Assembly: GCA_947095535.1 (NCBI GenBank)
Contig: OX352774.1
Span: forward strand, 238,291,825 to 238,355,824
From: Poecilobothrus nobilitatus
Taxonomy: Eukaryota > Arthropoda > Insecta > Diptera > Dolichopodidae
Length of the DNA stretch: 64,000 nucleotides
Reading direction: 5' to 3'
This document shows, piece by piece, positions 1 through 10,419 of the stretch. The notes under the pieces were generated by a model. That model was not told where the DNA came from and did no database searches. It was given only the letters and a program-made list of their open reading frames with translations. Each line of letters starts with the position of its first letter. Position 1 is the stretch's first letter. Made by a program: the position numbers and the translations under genes.

Positions 1-619
1 AAAATGAGAATCTATCAAAAATACAAGAAGTGGCTAAATTATTTCAAATATTTGAAATCATTTAGTAATTAAAATGAAAGTTATTTAGTTAGCAACGATA
101 CGAAAATGAATCCAAATTAGTTAGCGTAGAAAAGAAAGAAAAACAAAATGTTTTATGTGAAATAAAAAAAATTAAACTTTAGTAGCCAGGCTTAAAATGT
201 TATATGTAGTCGAAGGTCTTACAGATATTACTATAACTTATTGTATAATATTAAATTAAAATAAATAAATAAATAAAATTCTTAAATCGAAAAATTAAAA
301 CAAGAAAATGTATGATACCATAAAATATATTTTAAAAATTAAAAAAACTATATTGATTATTTAAAAAACAAAAAATAAAATTCGTATTTTTCTTTAACAT
401 TTTAGTACAATTTTATTTATCCTTTTTTTTAATTTTTTTTATTATGTTATAACTATTGTTATTGTTACTTTTATTACTATTATTATTATAATAGTACTAT
501 TTTATTAATAGTAATTTTTCTCAGTTACTAAAATATTTTATATACTTTTTTGGTGAAAAATTAAAACCACAAAACAAAAAAAAATAAAAAAGAATATAAA
601 AAAAATAAGAAAAAATATG
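1..619. other. AT-rich filler, no supported feature
   Basis: Short A and T runs and simple AT-rich sequence. No open frame, repeat copy or RNA-like structure could be supported here. Confidence 0.6.
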
Positions 620-1402
620 AACCAACGACTTTTAAACATCCACATTTTCCAAAACACAATACAAACTGTTTAAAATACTGTGAATTACACAAAAATTTGT
701 AATTTTTCCAAAAATTTCATATAAAAGAAAACATTGTTAAAAAACAAAAGACACTTTCTTCAATTTTAAAGCAACTCTGCATAATTAAGAATAACCATTA
801 ACACATGCAAAATTATAATGTTGAAGGTTTAATTTTTGCGTTTTATTTTAAAAAAAAATTGTACAGATGTTTAAAAGTAGGAAAATTTTAATTTTTGATC
901 ACTATATAATAACCCTAAAACAGGAGGGTGGTACAAAAACATTTTCTAAGACAACTTATATTATTTCTAAAAGACCTTTCTTCTCTCAATTTTAATGTTC
1001 TGGCTAAAAGCGTTCCGGAGTTATGAAGAAAAATCTTGTAAAATTTTGCTTCACATAATGATAAGGTTAAATAGTAAATTATATTGCATAATTTTAATGT
1101 TGATTTATAAAGATAAGAAAATAATAAAAGAAATTAGAAATTCAAAATAGCAAATTTTAAATTTTTAAGCCATAATAACTCTAAGGGTGGCACAAAAACA
1201 TAAACAGAACATGAGATATATACATTTAAAACTATGTATTTTTTAAAGTTTAAAGAGCTGTACCTTCGTAATGGGTGGGGCCACATAAAAAAGTTGTTCT
1301 ACAACACTAATTATTTTATGTAGCTCCACCCATGGTTAAATTTAATTGCTCTAACGTTAACAGTGTAGAAGTTTTGTAAACCGTCGAACGGAAGGACAGG
1401 AA
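620..1402 (+). repeat. Dispersed repeat R-A, copy 1
   Basis: One of six related copies of an unnamed 400-800 bp repeat. Shared landmarks, in order, are an 'acactttcttcaattttaaa' segment, a 'gtacagatgttta' segment, 'aaacaggagggtggtacaaa', 'cttatattatttctaaaa', and a closing 'gtgtagaagttttgtaaac' followed by a GGA-rich stretch. It also holds an inverted pair of 'gggtggggccacataaa' and 'ttatgtagctccaccc' around 1274-1332. It has no coding capacity. Boundaries are approximate, from visual alignment with the other copies. Confidence 0.7.
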
Positions 1403-2580
1403 GGAATCTAATAACCAAATTTTTCAAAAACACAAACTTTAAATAATTTTAAGATATTTTAAATAAAAAAAAAATTAAAAGTATTTAGTATTGTTCTCTT
1501 ATGTTATAATATGTTTGCTTTTATTTGAATGTATATGTAGGTGTTAAAAGAAGGATTTGAAAGGTTTCGTATTCAAAATTTCAAATAGAAATTAATGAAA
1601 GTTTTTCTTTTCGGATGGTTAATGTTATGGTAATAGTAAGATAAAATTTAAAAAATTTTTGAGTAATTTAATAGCATAATGTTTTTGATTTTAAATTTAA
1701 GTTAAGAGAGAGTTAACTTTTTAAGAGGTCCTGATAACTGATTTTAATAGACTGATTGATTCTCTTTTAAATCTTTTTTAGGCCAAACAGTGTAATATTT
1801 CTAAAGACTTTTACGAACGTAGTTGTCAGCATACTTATAATAAATTTGTCATTAGGTTTCTGTCACTATAATGCAGACTAGGCAGATATATGAAAAAGTA
1901 TATTTTATATTTTTGCTATATTTTAGCATATTTTATATCCTGATAATATGATAATTATATCCTAATAAAGTTAGACATATAAAATTTTCTTTAAAATTAT
2001 CAAGTTTAATCACAATAGGTTAAGGTAGCTTGCATTATCTTGGTACTTAATTAAGTCTAACATCTTAAATATTCTAAAAAAAAAAGATCAAAATTTGAAA
2101 TGGAAATAGCTCATGTGAAATTTGTTTGGTTCGGGGCAACAGGTTCTAATAGCTGTAGTACAATTCCAAAATTCACATAAATATATTTTAGCACTTAATT
2201 AAGTCAAATATCTTAAATTTTGTTAAATATGATTACATTTTATGGAAACAAGCATATATATTATAAAGTTGACATTTCATAGGTGAAAGTTTTACATTCT
2301 CATAGAAGAATCGTTCCAATGCCAATCTAATATATCTTATTTCAATGATTCCAACTTACCCTCACAGAAACAAGAAAACAAAGATTTCTACTATGAAAGT
2401 TGGCAAAAAATTATGTTCAAAACTTAATTTGTACTAAGTACAAATGTCTAAAGTAAAGTCTCTTGTATGCATTTAGGAAAGACCCTATGCTTAATATGAC
2501 ATAAATTAATGATAGATCTTTAATAGTTATCTTGCAAAGGAAAATCTTTTTTTTTTTACATGACCAAAATGTTCTTAAAC
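1403..2580. other. AT-rich filler, no supported feature
   Basis: No open frame with protein-like composition and no repeat copy recognised. The sequence leads into the target-site duplication of the SINE that starts at 2590. Confidence 0.5.
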
Positions 2581-2589
2581 ATTGATTTT

Positions 2590-2783
2590 GGGGCCTCGGT
2601 GGCCTAGTGGGTAAGAGCGTATAAAATACGCTGTAAACACCGAAGGAGTGTGGGTTCGAATCCCACACAAACCGTAAGAGTTATTCCCCCTTACGACATG
2701 TACAGCCACGCCTCAACAGGAAAGGCTGTGTAATTTCCTGTCCACATTTATGTGGCAGGCATAATACATTTAAAAAAAAAAAT
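2590..2783 (+). mobile_element. SINE family S1, full-length copy with target duplication
   Basis: A tRNA-derived short interspersed element of about 194 bp. Seen: A box TGGCCTAGTGG at 2600-2610 and B box GGTTCGAATCC at 2653-2663, both matching the RNA polymerase III consensus, with a T-arm-like stem GTGGG/CCCAC around the B box. A stem-loop lies at 2737-2759 (CCTG-CCACA paired with TGTGG-CAGG) and an A-rich tail runs to 2783. The copy is flanked by the 9-bp direct repeat ATTGATTTT (2581-2589 and 2784-2792), a target-site duplication typical of LINE-mediated insertion. Known of the family type: such elements are transcribed by Pol III from the internal promoter and mobilised in trans by a LINE reverse transcriptase. 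No partner LINE is visible in this window. Confidence 0.9.
2600..2663 (+). promoter_or_regulatory. Internal Pol III promoter (A and B boxes) of S1 copy
   Basis: The A box at 2600-2610 fits TRGYNNARNNG at every position. The B box at 2653-2663 fits GGTTCGANNCC at every position. Box spacing of about 42 bases lies in the tRNA range. This is the best preserved internal promoter among the S1 copies in the window. Confidence 0.8.
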
Positions 2784-2792
2784 ATTGATTTT

Positions 2793-3568
2793 TTTAATAA
2801 TATTAGACTTTTTCATAATACACACTTAGCCCCTATTAATAAAATAAACTTTTTGGATCTATTTTCTTGAAGTCATGTACATACGTACGTATTTACAAAT
2901 AACTTTTGTTGGGTTTAAAAGTTTTTTATTTTCTTACTTTCTCTTATAATTTTTTAAATAGCTTCTTTTCTTAAAACTGCTTGATTTAAACTAAGTAACA
3001 TATTATTATTACTAATACATTTCTACACATAAAAGAGATTAAAACAATAAAATAAATAAGAAAAAAAAAATAATAATGAACTTTTACAATTCATTTTAAT
3101 TGCAATAGTTTTTCTTCTATTAAAATAAAAAACAAAATTAAAAGAGAAGAAAAAGAATTTTTCTTTAAAGATTAAAAATATTTTTACTTTTCGTATATGT
3201 AAAGTGTTGCATAAAAAAAAGAGAAAAGGATATAACAATGGTTTTGGTTAGATTTTATTTTATATTTATTTTTTTTTCTATAAAAAATATTAATAGTATC
3301 AAAACAAAAAAAAAAAAAAAAAACCATAAACAAACTTAAAGAGACTTTTATTTTTTATTTCATGTTACAAATTATTTATATTGATTAAGTAAGTTTCAAA
3401 GAAATTTTTATTTAAATAGAAAATAAAAGAAAGTTAATCTAAAAAATGAGTAAATATTATGTATGTAAAAATGAAGTTATTGAGTTTCAATAAAAAAGTT
3501 AAACTAGGTAGTTTCTATATGTATAAGATTAAAGGTTTTTAAAGATGCACATTTTCAAAAATAAAATA
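2793..3568. other. AT-rich filler with homopolymer runs
   Basis: Poly-A, poly-T and mixed AT sequence. Frames on either strand translate to Phe/Lys/Ile/Leu-rich strings and are not credible genes. Confidence 0.6.
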
Positions 3569-3779
3569 GGGACTACGGTGATCTATAGTGGCCTAAAAAA
3601 TACGTTGAGAACATCTCCTTCCGTGTTCCATGTTTCTCCTTCCTTCCGCGGGTTCGAATTCGACTTATGTTGTAAAAATTATTCCTAATTAAGGCATTTA
3701 CAACTAAATCTGAAAATTAAAGGCTGTGTCTTGGCACATTTTTGTGACAGAGGAATAAATTAAAAAAAAAAAAAAAAAA
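3569..3779 (+). mobile_element. SINE family S1, diverged copy
   Basis: It starts with GGGACTACGGTGATCTATAGTGG, a degraded version of the S1 head, and keeps a B-box-like GGTTCGAATTC and the later 'gcacatttttgtgacagagg' stem-loop region. It ends in an 18-base A tail (3762-3779). A 20-30 bp CT-rich insertion sits before the B box. No clear target duplication is visible. Its divergence from the 2590 copy indicates an older insertion. Confidence 0.75.
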
Positions 3780-4215
3780 TTGCAGATAAAAACTGTTTAG
3801 TATTAAACCATTTTTGCACGAAAATGACTAGTTTTTAGTAGAATTTTTATACAAGAAAAAATTGATAAAAAACAAAAGATACATAATACTCAGGTTTAGG
3901 TACAGATATCTTTACACCTTATAACTCTTAAACAGGAGGCAGTGCAAAATAATTTACTCAGGAAACTTATATTAATTCTGAAAATTTTAAGGCTCTTAAT
4001 AGCAGTTTTCAGAAAAAATGGAGAAAGTAAAGTTTTTCGTCAAAACTTAAAATATGAATATTTCAAAAATTTTGTTCTTTTCTAAATTTAAGAGACTGTA
4101 GCTTAACAATAATTGGGACAATTTTACAATATTAATTTTTTTAATGAGAACTATCTTTGGTTAAAATCTTGTTGCTTTAAACTGTGCAGAGAAACTGTAG
4201 TAGATAACCGACAAA
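3780..4215 (+). repeat. Dispersed repeat R-A, copy 2 (diverged)
   Basis: It shares 'taactcttaaacaggaggca', 'aaacttatattaattctgaaaa' and a closing 'aactgtgcagagaaactgtag' with other R-A copies. It is weaker than copies 1, 3, 4 and 5 and abuts the A tail of the preceding SINE. Boundaries are approximate. Confidence 0.55.
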
Positions 4216-5640
4216 AAAAAAAATTAAACTAATAAGAAAATTCTTTAAAAAACTTTGTTTTTGGTAAAAATATGAAAAGACAGAGCTCAGTTAAATTAGA
4301 AGGTGCATACCTACCATTTTTCACAATCATCATACATATATCTATAATGTTTAAAGCTTGCATTAAAGGGTATCAAAATAAATCAAAAAAGTATTCATTT
4401 ATACGATCATATGAGAAAAAACAAAAAATAGAATAACCTATGACTATGATCAGTCCTAAAAACTTATTTTAACTTTTTATGTGCTCAAAAAAAAATTTTT
4501 ACTGAAATTATACTACAAGCTTGAAATTTTATATAACTTGTGCTTCTGTTAAAATAAACTTGAACAAAAAGAAAAAAAAAGGAGGAAAGTAACTAGAGTT
4601 ACCTTTGTTGTAAAGTTTTTTTTTTTTTCAATATTTAGTATTAATATCTATATTGGGAGTTGAAGAAAAAGTTTTATATGGTTTTCAAGAAAACAACTAA
4701 GAAAACCTTTTTTTCTTTTTTGTTGTTTTTCTTTTGTAGTTTAATGAATATTTTATATACATTAATTAGATTTTTTTTTTGTAACTTGTGGTTTTTTGTT
4801 AGTTCATTTCAACCCAAAACTCAATTCACTGTGAAATGTTATTATAGAGGAAAAAGTTTAAAAAAAGAAATCCAAGTAGTAAAGTTACTTTATATTTCTT
4901 TTTGTTTTTTTTTTTTTCTTTTGCTGTACTATATTGTATTTTTTTTGTATTATCCTTCAGGGTTTTTTTTTTTTTTTGTTATATAAAAATAGGAAAAATG
5001 AAAAATTATTTAAATTAAAATGTGTACAAAATATATATTTAAAAAATAATATGTAATTTTATAAAGTATTAAGTTATTTTATTTTTCTTTATAGTTATTT
5101 TAACTATTAGTTTAACTTTTATTCTTCTGACGAAAATTTCCTATAGATAAAAATTAAAATTTTATTGTATGTATTAACAAATGTTGTTAAAGTGATGTGA
5201 AGATGATTTTTTCTTTGTTTTTAATTTTATATTGAAAATATGATGGAAATGTAAAATATTTTAAAATAACATTAATAAAAAAATTTTATATAACTTCCGT
5301 ATTAATTTAGACTAGTAATTTTTATTAATAATATGAATTGAAGTTTTACAGTAATGGTTGTACAACCATAAGATTTTTACTAAAATCACCTACATATAGC
5401 TAAATAACTTTTTTACAATATGGCTTCAACCAGGACAATTTCTAATATTGGTCTGAAGCAAAAATAAAAATAAAACTAAAATTTTTAGAAAAATGTTTTT
5501 ACTTATCCATTTCTATGAGGAAAGTCGAGTCGTTTTTAAGACGTTGATTACTCATTTGTAGTCGTTGATTACTCATTGGTTATATCTATTGCAAAAGATC
5601 ATGAAACATAAATATGTATTACATTTGTGCGCCGTCTATT
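4216..5640. other. AT-rich filler; short palindrome and tandem duplication
   Basis: Mostly homopolymer-rich sequence. A perfect 16-bp palindrome ATGGTTGTACAACCAT sits at 5354-5369. A short tandem duplication of 'cgttgattactcattg' lies at about 5542-5580. The T-rich open frame at 4660-4986 is dominated by Phe and Lys and is not credible as a gene. Confidence 0.5.
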
Positions 5641-5762
5641 ATATCTTATAATAGAATTATTTATTATTTAAGAGAAATACAACCGAATATAAGACAAATA
5701 CCAACCGAAATTTTTGTAGTAAAAGTTGAAGGACGAATTCGTACTAAGAAATCTAAGTAAAT

Positions 5763-6017
5763 ATGAAAATGTTCAACAAGATACAAAGAATTATATACCA
5801 TTATCAAAGAAAACAATTAAAAAGTCTGATAAAATTTCTAAAAACATATCTAAATCTAAAAAATTCTTTTGAAGATGAACAGGATGTTTATAATGTAAAA
5901 CAGAAAAATTCAAAATCTCAGTTTACAAATCCTTTCGAAATTGATAAATTAAATGAGGAAGTTTCAAGACCTATAATTTTCTATAAAAATATTTTCACTT
6001 TACCCAAATTATTGTAA
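5763..6017 (+). CDS. Unrecognised 84-codon open frame, doubtful
   Basis: The frame starts at an ATG and runs 84 codons to TAA. The product is hydrophilic, with an acidic patch (residues near 38-44 read FEDEQDV) and no membrane segment. I do not recognise it. It is less homopolymeric than most chance frames here. A second protein-like stretch about 220 bases downstream in another frame has similar acidic character. It may be a fragment of an old coding exon or element, or a chance frame. No splice sites or promoter could be assigned. Confidence 0.15.
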   Translation: MKMFNKIQRIIYHYQRKQLKSLIKFLKTYLNLKNSFEDEQDVYNVKQKNSKSQFTNPFEIDKLNEEVSRPIIFYKNIFTLPKLL

Positions 6018-6229
6018 ATTTAATATTACATTTATTTTAATAAGTATTATTTATAATTATTCTAAAACAAAGTGGTAGTAGAAAACTTAAAGTATTCAAA
6101 TCTTCTTTAGTTCTTAAATCGTTTTCTATTAATTTTAAAATTTTATTACAGAAAAATATTAGCTCAATGTAGACTTTAGTACTTATTATAAATATTTATA
6201 AAGGATTAATAATTTTTAATTCAAATCAT

Positions 6230-6394
6230 AAAAATAAATAACTACGATTATTATTTAAATGACTCTGAATATGATCTAGATTCGGATGTGAATCCGAGAC
6301 CTATAGATCAGGAGGTTGACAACTTAACTACTACGTGTATAATAAAAAATTATTCTGCGGAAAGAGTTACCTGTTTGGTTCTTCGATAAATACT
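6230..6394 (+). pseudogene. Protein-like remnant of unknown origin
   Basis: An open stretch beginning near 6230 reads through an acidic run (NDSEYDLDSDVNPRPIDQEV) and then a Thr/Cys-containing segment before a TAA near 6388. Its composition resembles an acidic linker in a real protein more than AT-rich noise. No start codon, domain or homologue could be named. It could be a decayed transposon or host exon. Confidence 0.2.
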
Positions 6395-6845
6395 TCACTG
6401 TATATAATAATAATAAAATTTATAATTGTGTGGATACTTTTTTTACTATAAGATTATTCGAAAGTATAAATCTTTGATCTTTAAAACTAAAAATAAACCA
6501 TTTAAATGTTTTTTATCCAGTTTGTTGTTTAACAAAGCTAATAATCTAATTAATAATATCAAAGATCAATATGCTTATTCTACAACTTAAAAATACCAGG
6601 TCTACCTATATCAGTTACTGAATCGATCAATAAACCCCTTAAAAAAGAACTAAAAATGTTTTAAAAGAAAGGATTAAAAAATCATAATATTGTTTTATCT
6701 TTACTGGATATTAGATTCATATATCAGAATATTAACGATTGTAAATATTATTTTCTTGTAAACCACAATGTTGCAGGACCAGAATGAGACAACCATGTAT
6801 CCATCAAAATTTTTAATATTTTTCATTACATATTCATGTTAGATT
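6395..6845. other. AT-rich, no supported feature
   Basis: Short frames are broken by many stops. Some fragments near 6600-6790 look weakly protein-like in several frames but could not be joined or named. Confidence 0.4.
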
Positions 6846-6962
6846 TTATTTTGGAATTTCTCCATCACTTGTACAGGTAGCTGTCATAATTCCTTCTGAA
6901 CCATCAAAACCATCGTGAAAATCAACTGGAAGTTTAATAATTTGAATTGGTTTTAAATTCAT
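6846..6962 (-). CDS. 38-residue protein-like open frame, unknown
   Basis: On the minus strand an ATG at 6960-6962 opens 38 codons ending in TAA at 6846-6848. The product is mixed and acidic, with residues 13-24 reading VDFHDGFDGSEG and then a Thr/Cys run. It contains none of the Phe/Lys homopolymer bias of chance frames here. I do not recognise a family. It may be a surviving exon piece of a decayed element, since the flanking sequence on both sides has stops in all frames. Confidence 0.25.
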   Translation of the reverse strand: MNLKPIQIIKLPVDFHDGFDGSEGIMTATCTSDGEIPK

Positions 6963-7276
6963 TTTAAAAAATGGATAAAATTTATATACAACATTTATTT
7001 TCGAGATATGGTTTTAACATTAAAAATGTAGATTTCATATAAGATCTTACACTTCTTAAATTTTAAAACAGTTAATTAATTAATTTAGTAAATGGTTTTT
7101 ATAATAGATTTTACATCAAAATAAAAAATACCAAAAATTACACAAAATGTGTCAACATTTTATAAAATTGTGATTTGAGCCTAAATTTAATGTAAATACG
7201 CCCGCAGATCATGTTTTTTTGAAAAAAAATGTTTGAGTCTTCATATAAGGTGTATATAATATATATATTTTTTTAA
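6963..7276. other. AT-rich filler
   Basis: No feature supported. The sequence runs into the R-D repeat. Confidence 0.5.
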
Positions 7277-7760
7277 AGGGAGATGTGAATCTTCCAAAGA
7301 CACCAAGACCAATTTCCCTTGAAAGTATCAGATTCTTACTAACTAAACCGACCTTACCCTTTAGTCAATATAATGGGATGAAATCCCTACCTGTTAATGT
7401 AGTATATTGGCTAGTAATAGGACAATAGGATGCAGAAACATTGAACTAGAAGTGGAACTGTGAGGAAACAATGAATCCGCCTATTATTATTTTGCTAACA
7501 GTGACAATAACCGTTAGAACAGTTACAACATACAGTAAATCGGTTACAACATGCAGTATATAATACCTTCCCGCATGAGGTAATTATTCAAGACAACCTC
7601 ACAGTCACTGTAGCCGCTATTATTATTGGTATTGGTATTACTTATTAATATTGTTATTATTATTTACTACAGGTTCAGCTGCATCAGTAAATTACAACGT
7701 GCAGTAGTGCATAACACCTTCCTGGATGATAGTTATCCTCTAGCAGTTATTATTATTTTT
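7277..7760 (-). repeat. Dispersed repeat R-D, copy 1
   Basis: It aligns along its length with 27060-27570: shared 'ttccaaagacaccaaga', 'tcagattcttact', 'caatataatgggatgaaa', 'agtatattggcta', 'aatgcatccgcctattat' (here aatgaatccgcc), 'ttttgctaacagtgac' and 'accttcccgcatga'. The minus orientation follows the tRNA-like head of the second copy, which is absent here, so this copy appears 5'-truncated. An internal repetition of 'acaacatgcagta' and 'gcagctattattatt' is present in both copies. It has no coding capacity. Confidence 0.75.
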
Positions 7761-8740
7761 ATTTGACAGATGGTTAAGAGTTTCATTTAGTTAGAATTTG
7801 TTTCGGTGAAGTACATTTCAAGATTATGTTAAAGATCAAGACAGTGATCAATTTTTTATAATTCTGTTAATTCAATACTTTACATATGTAGGTACATATA
7901 TTTATCTTAACGATTTTACGACTTGAAAATAACTGTTAGTTTTATTTTATCAATTTAATCTGCAAGATATTTTAATCATTGGTCTTCACTTTCGTTAGTT
8001 GAAAAACTTATTTTAAACTCTAAGATTCATTAAAATTAAGCATATAAACTATCGGAATCTAAATAAATTACTGGCATATTAAAAGTATAGGTCTATATTT
8101 TTCTACTAAGATTTAAATTTTACTGAATTACTGGACATCACACATAATTTATGATTAGCGTAATTTAGTTGCCTATAGTACTCGACTTTAAGATGCTATT
8201 ACACTTTTTACCGCTTTCTTTTTAAGAATTTTAATAGAAAATTTAATAAAATTACAAAATATTCTACTTTGCATTCGTAAAATTGTTTTTCAAGAAAAGT
8301 TTTAATAAATATAAGTTGAAATTAACTAAAAATATTTTCTAAAAGTAGATTCAAATGAATATTTTTTTGCCAGTTTCATTAATAAGAAAACAAAAATTCT
8401 CCTTTTATTCTTTATTAAAATTTTCTAAGAAAATAATTAATTATTCTTTGAAAATCAATTTAAAAAAAAAAATTACAAAAATAAAATGATAACATCTTGA
8501 AATATTTTTGATTTATCATAATAAATTTTTTTGTTTCTCATCAAATCCTTGAAATATATCAAAGTTTATTGACTTATATTGTGGTTAAAAGTTACTGTTT
8601 TCTTCAATATTTAATTTTCTTTTTTTTACGACCGCATACATTAATGTATAAGGTAGGTATTGTTTTCATACTAAAAATGTGTACCCGAGATTTTGGCAAA
8701 AATGCACTACTCCGGTGTGTAAAAATTATTAAGAAAAAGT
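7761..8740. other. AT-rich filler
   Basis: No repeat, RNA or gene recognised. The open frame at 8569-8778 runs into a simple tandem duplication and is not credible. Confidence 0.5.
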
Positions 8741-8784
8741 TGCTTTGCCATAGAACATTAAAAAAAACTTTGCCATAGAACATT
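8741..8784 (+). repeat. Short tandem duplication
   Basis: 'ctttgccatagaacatt' followed by a run of A occurs twice in succession. This is a local slippage-type duplication. Confidence 0.7.
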
Positions 8785-9097
8785 TTTTGATCCGACTAAC
8801 TTTAACTTTTATTTAATTTTTTTTCTAAGTCCAAATTTCATACATAAACACTCCATATGAATTTATATGAACAATTTTTTTTTGTTTTTTTTTATATCTC
8901 TAAAAATTTGTATACATACATATGTATGTACTTATATCTATGCCAATGCATATTATTCATTTGTTGATGACATAAAATTAGCAGATTTAATATTAATCTT
9001 ATGTTTGTTTTGTATTTGTTTACAGTTTTTATTATTTTTTACTTCTAATATTATTTTTTGAATGAAAAAAAAATCATGTATCTACATTACAATAATA
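8785..9097. other. AT-rich filler
   Basis: T-rich sequence with a 'catacatatgtatgta' simple stretch near 8914-8930. Nothing else supported. Confidence 0.5.
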
Positions 9098-9239
9098 ACA
9101 AGTAAAAGTAACAAGTATTTATACCCTACACCTAAAAAATTCAAATTAAATTAAAAATCCATAAGTTATTTTAGTTAGGTATTTAATATAACTAAGCTAA
9201 AAAAATAAATGCTTTTACAACCTTTGTACAAAATTTCAG

Positions 9240-10145
9240 ATTTCTATCTTTATTAAATTCGAAAATGCTTGTTAGGTCTTGGGAAGTGTGTGAAGGCACG
9301 CGGACCACCACCCCAATTCATCTCAAATTTTAGAGACATTAACAGGGTAGAACATTCTTATATCAAATTTCAAGTTTATATATTTATTAATTTCGAAGAT
9401 ATGCTTGTTTGGTCTTAGGAGTTGTGTGGCAGATATCCGAACAACCATTCTAATTCATCTTAAATTTTGGACAAATCAGGGATTCAGGAAACAACACCCT
9501 AGTACCAAATTTGAAGTTACTATCTTTATTAATTTCGAATATATGCATGTTCGGTTTTGGGATTTGTATGGGAGGTATCCGAACAACCACTCCAATTCAT
9601 CTCAAATTTTGGGGATATCAGGGATTCAGAAAAACACACCCTCGTACAAAATTTTAAGTTTCTATCTTTATTTATTTCAAAGATATGCTTGTTCGGTTTT
9701 GGGAGTTGTATGGGAGGTACCCGAACGACCACTCTAATTCATCTCAAATTTTAGGCAAATCAGGGATTTAGGAAACAGCACCCTCGTATCAAATTTGAAG
9801 TTCCTATCTTTATTAATTTCAAGGATATGCATGTTCGGTTGTTGGAGTTGTATGGGAGGTATCCGAACAGCTCTTCCAATTCATCTCAAATTTTGGACAA
9901 ATTAGGGATTCAGAAAACAACACCCTAGCACCAAATTTGAAGTTACTATCTTTATTAATTTCGAATATATGCATGTTCGGTTTTGGGATTTGTATGGGAG
10001 GTATCCGAACAACCACTCCAATTCATCTCAAATTTTGGGGATATCAGGGATTCAGAAAAACACACCCTCGTACAAAATTTTAAGTTTCTATCTTTATTAA
10101 TTTCGAAAATATGCGTATTAGGTTTTGGGAGTTGTATGGGAGGTA
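9240..10145 (+). repeat. Tandem array, about seven 141-bp units
   Basis: The motif 'atatgcatgttcggttttgg' or a close variant recurs near 9264, 9404, 9543, 9686, 9828, 9969 and 10111, a period of 139-143 bases. Each unit also carries 'atccgaacaaccactccaat', 'tcatctcaaattttgg', 'cagggattcag' and 'aacaccct'. Units near 9543 and 9969 are almost identical to each other, and those near 9404 and 9264 are more diverged. The frames at 9405-9737, 9557-9754 and 9983-10249, and those opposite, are readings of this array and are not genes. Confidence 0.9.
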
Positions 10146-10263
10146 CTCGAACGCATGGTCTGATTTCGCCCATTTACAATCCCCGCCTTACCTTAGTCAT
10201 TGTTAACCTACAGTATAAATTTCATCAAGATAGCATCATTATTTTTTGAGTTATCGTGCATAC

Positions 10264-10286
10264 GGACGGACGGACGGACGGACGGA
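10264..10286 (+). repeat. GGAC microsatellite
   Basis: A short GGAC tetranucleotide run inside the element near its 3' end. A comparable GGAC-rich segment ends the R-A repeats. Confidence 0.85.
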
Positions 10287-10390
10287 CATCGCTAAATCGA
10301 CTCAGGCGGTGATCCTGATTCAGAATATATATACATGTCTATACCTAACTCACTTCCTTTTGGTGGTTACAAACACCATACCAAAATTAA

Positions 10391-10419
10391 TATACCCTAT
10401 ACTTAATGTGTAGGGTATA
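10391..10419 (+). repeat. Terminal hairpin of the tandem-repeat element
   Basis: TATACCCTATAC and GTGTAGGGTATA pair with one G-T-type mismatch around the loop TTAAT. Such a 3' hairpin is a hallmark of Helitron-class ends. The same 12-mer, in reverse complement, marks the left end. Confidence 0.75.

Larger units (their letters stand above)
9098..10419 (+). mobile_element. Helentron/HINE-like non-autonomous element with tandem repeats
   Basis: Seen: the left end carries TATACCCTACAC (9120-9131) and the right end its exact reverse complement GTGTAGGGTATA (10408-10419). The right copy also pairs with TATACCCTATAC (10391-10402) to form a terminal hairpin with a 5-base loop. Between the ends are about seven tandem 141-bp units (roughly 9240-10145), a GGAC run (10264-10286) and a 'taaatcgactcag' segment. 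Known of Helentron-associated elements in flies: subterminal inverted repeats, a central tandem array and a 3' hairpin, moved in trans by a Rep/helicase protein. Assignment to that group is inference. An unrelated MITE with internal satellite is the alternative. No coding sequence is present; open frames inside are products of the array. Confidence 0.65.

Noticed and set aside
2417..2668. 83-codon minus-strand open frame
   Set aside because: Its N-terminal half is the antisense translation of the S1 SINE and the rest is AT-rich filler.
4660..4986. 108-codon open frame
   Set aside because: The product is dominated by Phe, Lys and Leu from T and A runs, with no domain and no conserved-looking segment. 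Frames like this are expected in DNA this AT-rich.
9240..10145. CRISPR array
   Set aside because: Units are 141 bp, diverged and contiguous, without short conserved repeats separated by unique spacers. The window is eukaryotic.
9405..10249. Several overlapping open frames of 65-110 codons on both strands
   Set aside because: They are translations of the 141-bp tandem array. Near-identical peptides recur with the repeat period, and both strands are open, as expected for a repeat without stops in some frames.
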